Shown here: in pieces, positions 9,753 to 17,124 of the stretch
How the letters are laid out: each line of letters begins with the position of its first letter
Position numbering within the stretch: the first letter of the stretch is position 1
From: Calothrix sp. NIES-2098
GTDB lineage: Bacteria; Cyanobacteriota; Cyanobacteriia; Cyanobacteriales; Nostocaceae
DNA: 64,000 bases
Assembly (NCBI GenBank): GCA_002368175.1
Contig: AP018172.1
Span: 366,001-430,000 of the forward strand
Direction: 5' to 3'
Made by a program: the position numbers and the translations under genes
The notes under the pieces: model-generated
What the model was told of the DNA's origin: nothing
Database searches by the model: none
The model's input: only the letters and a program-made list of their open reading frames with translations

Positions 9753-11058
9753 TGGAAGGCATCAAGCAACAACAAAGGTTTGGCTGAAATTTAGGAGTTT
9801 TTAGTTAAACAAAGTTTATTTTTTTGCAGTTTAAATTTCTTAAAATTGGAATCATGGCGTTACTAAAAACTCCATTTTTCTATAGTTTTCAAATCTTTAG
9901 AAACCGGAAAACACGCTCTAAGCTAAACGACATTAAGGCTATCTAGCCTTTCAGAAAACTCTAGTTAATACTAGTCTCTTTACAGAAACTTTAAAAAATC
10001 TTTAATTACTTGGTTATTACAGCATCTTATCAGAATGTGTAACTTTTAAAAAATAAATAATAATTTTCTGTCATGCAATTATCCTTGAGTAAATAAAAGT
10101 TCAAGGTTCAAAGTTTTTTATTAACAGGGATGATGCTTGTAAGTTTTTTTTATCAACAATTTAAATGCAAAAAGATTGACATGAAATGGATGTATGCAAA
10201 TTAGAAAACAAAAATGCATACCTCATTCCAAATCTATAAAATAAACCTATACTTGCCGTATATTACCTCTCCAATGGCTGGGAGGGTAATATTGGGCACA
10301 GGCTGGCGATCGCTATCGTCTGTAGTCTTCAAACTAAGAAATAAAATCGATATTTCTTCTTGAAGACCAAAGGCTATTTTATTTTTTGGCTAAGGTTTAT
10401 ACCCTGTTAAGCCCATTAGATTACTTTACTACTTCTTTGTCATTAGCTTGTGATTTTTATCAGAAAAACTCTTTACAAATTCAGGTATACATTACGCTGT
10501 CATGTTAACAGCTACACTACATATATCGAGATATAGATCTATACATCAAAATACAGAAGTTACTACTAGCTGTCATTACAACTACACCAGTTATAAAACT
10601 GTCATATTTTAGGAACACAAGTAAGCACAATAGTGCTTTAAGTAGAGCTAGAATGTGCGAGTTAAATAGCTGCTGTTTATTAGCCAGCTATTTAAGTATT
10701 ACTAAAGATATAAATATCAGTTTTTTGTAACTTTCGGAAGATAACAACCAAGGGCACATAATGTAAGTCACATTAACCCACAGATTCATCATTGAAAGTA
10801 ACAGCAACCGAGTCACAAAACCCTAGGACAAATTAATTTAGATAAGGGTAGCAGTTTTTACCCTAGCAAGAACGATTAAAGATAACCATGCTGTGCAACT
10901 CAAACTGAAGGAATTTGGTGAGCTAGTGGCAATCTCTCTTTGAGCAGCGTTACCCTGTAAGTAAAGCGACAAAACAACGACAAGTTCAAGAGAAAATCAA
11001 GTATCATGCAAGCTGTCTACTCTATTAGTAGAGTTGCCTACACGCAGGAGAGAAGAAA
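9753..11058. other. 1.3 kb non-coding region between divergent genes
   Basis: This stretch is AT-rich with no reading frame I can support. It contains one HIP1 site near 10308, a two-part hairpin at 10325-10367, and a small dyad (ACTCTA/TAGAGT) near 11018-11034, just before the small gene at 11059. It must hold the promoter of the envelope operon on the minus strand and of the small gene on the plus strand. No tRNA was recognised. An undetected small RNA is possible. Confidence 0.6.
10325..10367. repeat. Two-part hairpin in the long intergenic region
   Basis: GTCTTCAA (10325-10332) pairs with TTGAAGAC (10360-10367), and inside it AGAAATA (10337-10343) pairs with TATTTCT (10351-10357). Both arms are perfect. 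A T-rich stretch follows at about 10375-10386, so it could end a short transcript or be part of a small RNA. Confidence 0.5.
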
Positions 11059-11337
11059 ATGAGAGTCTGGCTTGCTTGCTTTTTCGTATTGTTTGCCTTG
11101 GCAGAACTGTTTGACTGGGTACAAGAATTTACTCTGCCATTACCTATTTATATTTTGGGTGGAGCTTTTCTAGCCGTTGCTTCTAACTATGACAAGATTG
11201 TAGGATCTTACTTCAATGATGGAATAATTGAGCGATCGCCTGAGCCACCGCAGTTAGATTTATCACCTCAACCCCTGAGTCCGATTTCTTTGCCTGAGCC
11301 AGAGGGCAGAGGGCAGGAGGCAGAGAGTAGAGGATGA
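11059..11337 (+). CDS. Small conserved-type membrane protein with repeat-derived tail
   Basis: The protein is 92 residues, with a good ribosome site (AGGAGAG) 8 bp before the ATG. Two hydrophobic segments (about 3-15 and 27-42) suggest a small inner-membrane protein. The last part of the protein (after about residue 80) is encoded by a purine-rich repeat common between cyanobacterial genes, so the original stop may have been lost to a repeat. I do not recognise a functional family. Confidence 0.6.
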   Translation: MRVWLACFFVLFALAELFDWVQEFTLPLPIYILGGAFLAVASNYDKIVGSYFNDGIIERSPEPPQLDLSPQPLSPISLPEPEGRGQEAESRG

Positions 11338-11384
11338 GGGGAAAAAGCAGAGGCGCAGGGAGCAGGGAGCAGGGGGAGGAAGAA
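11300..11384. repeat. Purine-rich degenerate tandem repeat (gggcagagg / gggagca units)
   Basis: Repeated gggcagagg-, gcagagag- and agggagcaggg-type units extend from the last codons of the small gene into the intergenic space. This class of low-complexity repeat is widespread in Nostocales intergenic DNA. Confidence 0.6.
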
Positions 11385-11423
11385 ATCAGTAATGACTTTG
11401 GACTCTTGATTAATAGCAACTAA

Positions 11424-11783
11424 TTAACCGCTGATATATAAGTAATTCCAGCTATCCATACTGTCTGATTCACTGATTTGTATTGTTAATATTTTGGCTA
11501 AAAACCTAGCTTTTTCTTGATTATCTTTTTGATAGTCACAGATATGAATATCAATTGTTACCTTTGCTTCTTCAGGCCAAAAGTGTAATGCTACATGAGA
11601 CTCGGCTAGTAAAACGACTGCGGAAATCCCTTGTGGCTGGAATGCATAAGCAAGCTCACCAATAACAGTTAATTGAGCTGTCTTAGCGGCATTTTTGACA
11701 ACTCTGATAAAATCAGCTGTTTCCCACCGGAAAACAGCTTCAGCAGCTGGCAAAATTGCGTAAAAATGATGGGATTGAATCAC
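11424..11783 (-). CDS. S-adenosylmethionine decarboxylase-like protein
   Basis: The protein is 119 residues, the usual length of the bacterial (SpeH type) proenzyme. The key motif is LLAESHVALHFWPE. It keeps the Glu61-Ser62 pair, where the proenzyme cuts itself to make the pyruvoyl group from Ser, plus His67 and Cys82 (DIHICDY), which match the processing His and catalytic Cys of the Thermotoga enzyme in position and spacing. The normal reaction is decarboxylation of AdoMet to supply aminopropyl groups for spermidine. No spermidine synthase gene is adjacent. The motif differs from the consensus (ESHLSIHTWPE), so it may be a diverged paralogue. Start ATG is 11783. Confidence 0.72.
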   Translation of the reverse strand: MIQSHHFYAILPAAEAVFRWETADFIRVVKNAAKTAQLTVIGELAYAFQPQGISAVVLLAESHVALHFWPEEAKVTIDIHICDYQKDNQEKARFLAKILTIQISESDSMDSWNYLYISG

Positions 11784-11955
11784 CTATGCAAGTTTTTGGT
11801 TCGGAATATAAGCTTTGAGCGTAGGAAATTTTAACTTACTATGGTTACGTAGAACTAACATAGCGATCGCACTACTTAAATAAGCCCCTTTTTACAGTAG
11901 GGCTAATTTATTCTCAATCTGCTTGCTATATTTCTTAATATTAAGGATGCTGTAA

Positions 11956-12771
11956 ATGATTGCCCAAACTCAAGAATTGGATGCCCTGCACTGGGTGAAA
12001 ACACGTTCTTCCCTCGATTCTAGCCAATCCACCTTCCTGATTTGGATAGGTAAAATTTACGCATTTATCCCTGGAGAGAAACGAAAACTCCTTTTTAAGA
12101 TATTTGGTATGAGTGTAAGTAGGTGTATTGCAACAGCAGAAGGTAAATGGGATTTTACTTCTAGAGAATTGACGTATTATCTTCACCCAGAGACAGGTGA
12201 GAAGTTAAATAAGTGGGAAAATCCTTGGACAGGGGAAACAGTTACAGTAATGCACGTAGCTAATAATCCCGTACAGGGTGAATTTAAGGGTAAATTTCCT
12301 GCCCAAGTAGAGGGAGATAGGACAACTTTTGTTTTTGATATCTTTCCGACTTACCCCAACCCTTTAGCCGCAGACTCTAAATTTGCCGAATACAGTCCCC
12401 AAGAAATTTATCAGGCAGCAGAATTATTTAAACTTACCGTACCCACCGCAGATTTACACAACTCAGAACTTCCTTCGGTTTCGCAACTGAAATTGAGTTG
12501 GGATAGGATTGGTCAGTGGCTTCCTTGGATGAAAATGGGCGATCGCCCCGGTCAACTCATATATAGTGCTATTGGGGGTAAAATCAATGATTTTACTGAG
12601 TTACCCCAGTGGCTACAAGATGAAATTAATACTCGTATTCCTTTATATAAGAATGCTCCAAAAGGATATCTTGAAGGCGAAGATATGACTTCTTGGCTAT
12701 ATTTCCAACAAAACTTTGATGCTTACCTAGCTGGTGAGATTTTTCCGCTGTCAGTAGCAGAGGAATTGTAA
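11956..12771 (+). CDS. DUF1838 family protein
   Basis: The protein is 271 residues from ATG 11956, with a purine-rich AAGGATG element 10 bp upstream. The sequence pattern (GKIYAFIPGEK, ISRCI-like segment, RELTYYLHPETGEKLNKWENPWTGETV) fits DUF1838, a cyanobacterial/proteobacterial family without a known reaction. It has no signal peptide and no membrane segment. The Trp-rich central part and the alternating strands suggest a soluble beta-rich protein. It stands alone: the upstream gene is on the other strand, and the downstream gene converges across a repeat. Confidence 0.65.
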   Translation: MIAQTQELDALHWVKTRSSLDSSQSTFLIWIGKIYAFIPGEKRKLLFKIFGMSVSRCIATAEGKWDFTSRELTYYLHPETGEKLNKWENPWTGETVTVMHVANNPVQGEFKGKFPAQVEGDRTTFVFDIFPTYPNPLAADSKFAEYSPQEIYQAAELFKLTVPTADLHNSELPSVSQLKLSWDRIGQWLPWMKMGDRPGQLIYSAIGGKINDFTELPQWLQDEINTRIPLYKNAPKGYLEGEDMTSWLYFQQNFDAYLAGEIFPLSVAEEL

Positions 12772-12778
12772 TATTGTC

Positions 12779-12812
12779 CTTTGTCATTGGTCATTTGTCA
12801 TTAGTTATTTCT
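12779..12812. repeat. STRR-type heptamer repeat (TCATTTG/TCATTAG)
   Basis: Tandem units of the form TTGTCATTGGTCATTTGTCA sit between the convergent DUF1838 and SDR genes. Such short tandem heptamers are typical of heterocystous cyanobacteria. Confidence 0.7.
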
Positions 12813-12853
12813 TTCCTCCTGCTTTGTCTCCCCTGTTTCTTCCCCTTACCTTT

Positions 12854-13642
12854 TCAAAATATTCCTTGGTAGCTGCCACCATCGACTTGCAGCATAACTC
12901 CATTTATATATGAGGCGGCGGGCGAACAAAGAAATACAGCTACGTTAGCAAACTCTTCTGGCTTTCCCATACGACTCAGAGGGATATTTGCGTTGATAGC
13001 TGCAATTTCTGCTTCTTTGGTTGTGCCATTTTTGGCGATGCAGGCGTTGATTAATTCTTCTACGCGCTGTGTATACGTCCAGCCTGGTAAGATGCTGTTG
13101 ACACGAATGCGATCGCTACCTAGTTCTTGGCTAAGTGTTTTAGTTAAACCAATTACCGCTAGACGAATAGAATTGGACAAAACGAGATTTTGAACTGGTT
13201 GTTTGGTCGAAGTTGAGGTAATTGTCAGGATCGCCGCTGTGTTTGATTGGCGTAGATAAGGCAAGGCATATTTCACCAGATTAACTGCACTGAGTAAATT
13301 TAAATTGATTGCGGCTTCCCAAGCTGCAACATCAAGATCGTCAAACGTTCCAGCAGGTGGCCCCCCAGCATTAGTAACTAAGATATCCAATCCGCCAAAT
13401 TTCTCTACTGTTGCATTAATTACCCGTTCAATGTCTGCTGATTGAGTTACATCTGCACGCACAGCCAAAACTTCTCTACCTGTTTCGCTTTCAATCTCCG
13501 CAGCAGCTTTGCTTACTAACTCACTACGGGCACAAATAGCTACTTTTGCACCTTCACGAGCAAATTGCTTGGCTGTGGCTTTACCTAGTCCTTTGCTGCC
13601 AGCTGTTACTAATACTACTTTGCCATTAAGTTGCAAATCCAT
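12854..13642 (-). CDS. SDR-family oxidoreductase-like protein lacking the Tyr-Lys pair
   Basis: A Rossmann-fold protein of 262 residues from ATG 13642; an upstream TTG at 13660 is less likely. The cofactor loop TAGSKGLG and the VTNAGGP motif are present, and the Ser of the active site (TITSTST) is kept. The place where classical short-chain dehydrogenases have YxxxK reads VLSNSIRLAV (about residues 154-163), so both catalytic Tyr and Lys are missing. A subfamily of 3-oxoacyl-ACP-reductase-like proteins with LSNxxR at this spot is known to me, so this is probably a family feature and not a local mutation. The reaction is unknown. It lies 125 bp downstream of the aldolase-like gene on the same strand and may share its transcript. 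Confidence 0.75.
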   Translation of the reverse strand: MDLQLNGKVVLVTAGSKGLGKATAKQFAREGAKVAICARSELVSKAAAEIESETGREVLAVRADVTQSADIERVINATVEKFGGLDILVTNAGGPPAGTFDDLDVAAWEAAINLNLLSAVNLVKYALPYLRQSNTAAILTITSTSTKQPVQNLVLSNSIRLAVIGLTKTLSQELGSDRIRVNSILPGWTYTQRVEELINACIAKNGTTKEAEIAAINANIPLSRMGKPEEFANVAVFLCSPAASYINGVMLQVDGGSYQGIF

Positions 13643-13767
13643 AATTTTTAGTTTTTTCAATTAATGGATAAAAGCATTGAAAACAATCTTTTGTTGGATT
13701 TCAATCTAAAATCGAAAATCTAAAGTCTAAAATTTATGTTGTTTTCTGGCTTATTTGTATTACGTCA

Positions 13768-14529
13768 CTACTCAAGTAAGTCTGGTTGTTCGCGCACAAT
13801 CCTGTGATAAAGTGGCTGAAAGCAGTACCAGCCATTGAAAGGGGTGCCGATTTGAGTATGCGTTAAACGTGCGCTATCATGCTCAATGATATTGGGTTTT
13901 CCCGCTGCCTCAGCTAAAAGTTGTGCTTGGCTACAACGTTCTAAGTTAATAAACCACCAAGTAGCTTCATCAACTGAATGACCAACTGTGAGCATACCGT
14001 GATTGCGTAAAATGACAGCTTTAGTAGTTCCTAAAGCATCAGCAATTTGTTTAGCGGCTGATGGCTCTAGTACTTCACCCGTACAGTCATGAAATACGCT
14101 GTGGTCTTCATAGAAAGCGCAGGAATCTTCATTTAAAGGGTCAAGTAGACGACCTAAAATAGACCAAGCTTTACCATAAATTGAGTGTGCATAAACTGTA
14201 GCGATCGCATCTGGTCTAGCTTCATAAATATGAGCGTGGATGGCAAAGGCTTCTCGATTTACAGGCAGATCGCCTTTAATTGTATCTCCAGCCTTATTTA
14301 CCATTATCAAATTAGAAACGCGAACTTCTCTAAAATCTATCCCTTGGGGGTTGATCCAAAAATGATCTGTGAATTCTGGATCGCGAACTGTAATATGACC
14401 ATTTGTACCTTCATGAAACTCAAACCTAGCAAACAAACGGATGGCTGCGGCTAGGCGTTGTTTGCGATGCAAGCGTTCATCTTCAACTCGCTCAAATACA
14501 GGGGGTTGAGGTTTATGTAATTTAGGCAT
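13768..14529 (-). CDS. Class II aldolase/adducin family protein
   Basis: The protein is 253 residues from ATG 14529. It shows the adducin/aldolase fold pattern: an N-terminal helix, FEFHEGTNGHITVRDP, NREAFAIHAHIYEARPD, TVYAHSIYGKAWS and ILRNHGMLTVG. Zinc-dependent class II aldolases (fuculose- or ribulose-phosphate type) carry HxHS in the third motif. Here it reads YAHS, so the first His is replaced by Tyr while the second His and the later NHG His remain. Either metal binding is altered or the substrate differs. Probably co-transcribed with the SDR-like gene that follows. Confidence 0.78.
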   Translation of the reverse strand: MPKLHKPQPPVFERVEDERLHRKQRLAAAIRLFARFEFHEGTNGHITVRDPEFTDHFWINPQGIDFREVRVSNLIMVNKAGDTIKGDLPVNREAFAIHAHIYEARPDAIATVYAHSIYGKAWSILGRLLDPLNEDSCAFYEDHSVFHDCTGEVLEPSAAKQIADALGTTKAVILRNHGMLTVGHSVDEATWWFINLERCSQAQLLAEAAGKPNIIEHDSARLTHTQIGTPFNGWYCFQPLYHRIVREQPDLLE

Positions 14530-14939
14530 AATATTTATTTTTCCTAGCTCTTACAAATATTTGTTTTTTGGCAATATCTATATTCCTCTGTTTGCAACGC
14601 GATCGGCATCAATACCGATTTTCTTGCTTTTGCGGACAAAAATACTATTAGCGATCGCACAAGTCAAAAAGTCTTGATTTTAATGTTTTGTAATGTTGTC
14701 TGCGAACATTTTGAGTGATGCTGCAAGTTACGCTTGCAAGAACGCAACCCTGATGGAAACACCAATAAGCAGGAGAAAACAATCCAAAAATCAAAAATCA
14801 AAATTAACAAATATACTTGACTCTGGGCTTTTGAATCTTAGACTCTTACAAATTAACTCTTAACTGAGTAATCAGCACTTTCACAGGCTAAAAAAATAAA
14901 CCTGTTTTCATAGGCTTTTAACCTTTTGCAACTGGATAA
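14530..14939. other. Intergenic, 410 bp
   Basis: It holds one HIP1 site near 14653 and a short direct repeat (aaaaatcaaaaatcaaaat near 14785-14806), a type often found between cyanobacterial genes. It also has an interrupted palindrome, GCAAGTTACGCTTGC (about 14732-14746). No gene is seen. Confidence 0.55.
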
Positions 14940-15158
14940 TTATTTTCGCAGTGCAGTACTAGTGTTCTTCAGATGAAGGTCAATCTTGAAGCCAAGTTGC
15001 TCCAATCTTGAATGAGTTAGAGGTTCCTTCAGAATAAGAGTAAATGGATATCGCCGGAATACAGCAGCTTCTCCTTGTGACAACAGCTTTCTGGCATGGC
15101 TGATGTGTATGGGGTATAACGGTTGTTTGTTAGCGTCAAGAATAAAAACTTTAGTCAT
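14940..15158 (-). pseudogene. N-terminal remnant of an IscB-type (RRXRR/PLMP domain) protein
   Basis: From ATG 15158 the 72-residue product starts TKVFILDANKQPLYPIHIS, continues ARKLLSQGEAAVFRRYPF and then TLILKE. This matches the N-terminal PLMP/RRXRR domain of IscB, the transposon-encoded RNA-guided nuclease related to Cas9. Full IscB continues with a RuvC-I motif of the type KIDPGSKTTGIAL. Here the frame reads FKIDLHLKNTSTAL and stops, so the RuvC-I motif is degenerate and the bridge helix, HNH and RuvC-II/III regions are missing. No further IscB coding is visible downstream (below 14940). It is best read as a decayed fragment. An upstream ATG (15182) adds eight unrelated residues and is unlikely. 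Confidence 0.75.
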
Positions 15159-15182
15159 TACGGATAAGATTAGCCTAAGCAA

Positions 15183-15701
15183 TAGTTACAAGATTTTTCT
15201 TTGAACTAAGCAACCATAGATAGCTGTCCTGTTGACGTTGCACTTTTGCTCGTACTGTTAAAAAATTACGTCATGAATGTAGGCGATCGCATTTTCTACG
15301 AGCTTGATCTTGAAATTAGTCTAGTATTTACTCCGATGTTGTAGTAGTTTACTAGGAATTTTGCTACCTATTTTATGACTAATAACCAGGGTAGACTTAA
15401 TTGGAGTATCATAACTCTACACTTGGTAAAAAATTTTTGATGTATTTCTGTGTGAATTAATCGCGAATTTCTTGCCTGGTAAAGCCTGTGAGGAATATGA
15501 CAAGAGATTAATGGAATGTTAAGTTTTGTAGGCTTGTGGTTGCTAACCGCAGGATAACTGAGTTTGCTAAGTTTTGTTTAGTCGTAGTTTTAACAGCACA
15601 ATTCAAGTTATGGCTGTTTGCTTATATATTCATATTTATATATTGTTAACGTCGCTAATATCAGAGACTTTGTTATCTTCTTGCATAAAATACTTTGGCT
15701 G
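15183..15701. other. Intergenic, 519 bp, upstream of the IscB remnant
   Basis: It is AT-rich with one HIP1 site (15281-15289 area) and no supported gene. In IscB loci the guide (omega) RNA lies upstream of the gene, which would be here on the minus strand. I could not identify a convincing structure by eye. Confidence 0.45.
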
Positions 15702-16369
15702 CTAAAGTGTAGTTGCGATCGCAATTTTTAGATCGCGAACATAAATATCTTGTGCTTCCAGCAATAATTGCTGACTTTGGGATAAAGCTTTGAGTTGATT
15801 GTAGTCATCAAAATATGTTGCACTCAGTTGAGATTTATCGCTCCCTGCGGCGGTTTTGGCTCTGAGTAAGAATTTACGATCGTCGCGTTTCTCGATGGTG
15901 ACAATTTCTAACTCGGTTTCTGGGTGATGTTGCGTCAGGTTGTGAAAAGCGATCGCAATAGCGCTGGGGTCTACCCTGTAATTGTGGTAAAGGTCAAGGA
16001 TATCAAAAATTGGCTTGATAAAGTCGCCAAAATCCCCATCCTGGATACTTATTGCTGATTATCGGGTTTGCGATGGGGTTGGGGTTGTCTTGAGTAAGTA
16101 CGCGCATAAAGACATACTCACACTTCACCCCATGTAATTTAGTCTCACTTATAATTTCCCAATCTTCAATCATATGCACCTGTGATAATTGCACCTGTTA
16201 AATCGGTTACTTTTAGTTGAGCTTGCTTGAGCTTGGCTTGTGATAAATCTGCATCTTGTAAATTAGCTTCACTCAAATTGGCAGCGATAAAGCTAGCATC
16301 TGCTAAGTTTGCCGATCGTAAATTGATTGTCGGTATAGCTAAAGTCCAGCAAAGCAGACTCATCTGCAT
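15702..16369 (-). pseudogene. Frameshifted pentapeptide-repeat gene
   Basis: Three consecutive frames on the minus strand make one recognisable protein. Frame A (from about 16369) gives pentapeptide repeats (NLRSANLADASFIAANLSEA...). It breaks near 16170, and frame B continues with EDWEIISETKLHGVKCEYVF (about 16170-16040), then breaks near 16030. Frame C gives FGDFIKPIFDILDLYHNYRV and continues to a stop at 15702 (ending VRDLKIAIATTL). The order matches cyanobacterial pentapeptide proteins in which the repeats are followed by an IxxWxIxxxTKL..V.C.YV linker and a helical C-terminal domain. At least two frameshifts are needed and the N-terminus also looks short, so this is a broken gene unless the sequence has errors. 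Confidence 0.72.
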
Positions 16370-16572
16370 ATTTCATAATTATGTTCGCTCAAATAACCAT
16401 AATTGCGGCTGAAAGAATTACATTATTAGCGTTTGAAGTTCCTTACTAGGTAAGATATTGCTGAGTTCGATAATTTGACAATGACAAAAATGTCGGTCAG
16501 CAACACTAGATGTGTGGTCTGTGGCAATGTGGATATAGGCACAGCATAAACATCCACCTACAGGACAGATTA

Positions 16573-16737
16573 ATGGAACGCTCGAAAATAATAGCGATTA
16601 TTACAGGTGCAATTTCTATTCTTTTAGCGATCGCCTACCTGATTATCGTGCAAATCCTCGATTACCGAGACATGAAACCCGCACCTATTAGCCAAGTTAA
16701 CCAGCCGCCTGCAATTATTGCTTATAGTTGGCATTAA
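16573..16737 (+). CDS. Small single-span membrane protein (54 residues)
   Basis: The preferred start is ATG 16573, since the longer frame from 16510 adds an unlikely Cys-rich leader. A purine-rich ACAGGACAG precedes it. One hydrophobic helix (about residues 5-29, IIAIITGAISILLAIAYLII) is followed by a short polar tail with Pro residues. No family with known function is recognised. Confidence 0.5.
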   Translation: MERSKIIAIITGAISILLAIAYLIIVQILDYRDMKPAPISQVNQPPAIIAYSWH

Positions 16738-16753
16738 AAGTTCACCCTGTCTA

Positions 16754-16785
16754 GATCCCCGACGTATTTGAGAAAGTTGGGGATC
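16754..16785. terminator. GATCCCCGAC-type palindrome after the small gene
   Basis: GATCCCCGAC (16754-16763) faces GTTGGGGATC (16776-16785), 9 of 10 positions pairing. It lies 17 bp after the stop of the 54-residue gene. It belongs to a widespread cyanobacterial palindrome class and may act as a transcript end. It has no T-run, so termination is uncertain. Confidence 0.5.
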
Positions 16786-16844
16786 GATGATTGTAGAGAT
16801 CCAAATTAAATGGGTCTGCTGTCATTTATGTCAATTAAAAAAAT

Positions 16845-16867
16845 CAATGATAACTATTAGTTCATTG
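16845..16867. promoter_or_regulatory. Dyad upstream of ndhF, candidate LysR-type (NdhR/CcmR) operator
   Basis: CAATGA (16845-16850), 11 bases, then TCATTG (16862-16867). LysR-type regulators bind T-N11-A dyads, and NDH-1 CO2-uptake operons are repressed by NdhR (CcmR) in other cyanobacteria. A second palindrome, ATCTATAGAT, lies just downstream (about 16876-16885). The site is about 260 bp before the ATG, so the link to this operon is an inference. Confidence 0.35.
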
Positions 16868-17124
16868 TCAAGATTATCTATAGATGAAAATTGATAGTTA
16901 CGATTTGTGAATCCAATCAATCTTTTATATAAGAATTAGTTAGAGCAACTATCGTTCATTTATTTATTTTAAGTATTTCCTTTTTGGCATAGATAAAGGT
17001 AAGCTATTTTTAACAAAATTAAGCAAAAATAAAATTGAGTTGTTAGTGATGGCTGGGTTAGCTGTAATCAAAACTGTTTGATTCACAACCCCGAAGTTTT
17101 GCTGGAAGTTATAGAGGTAAGTTC

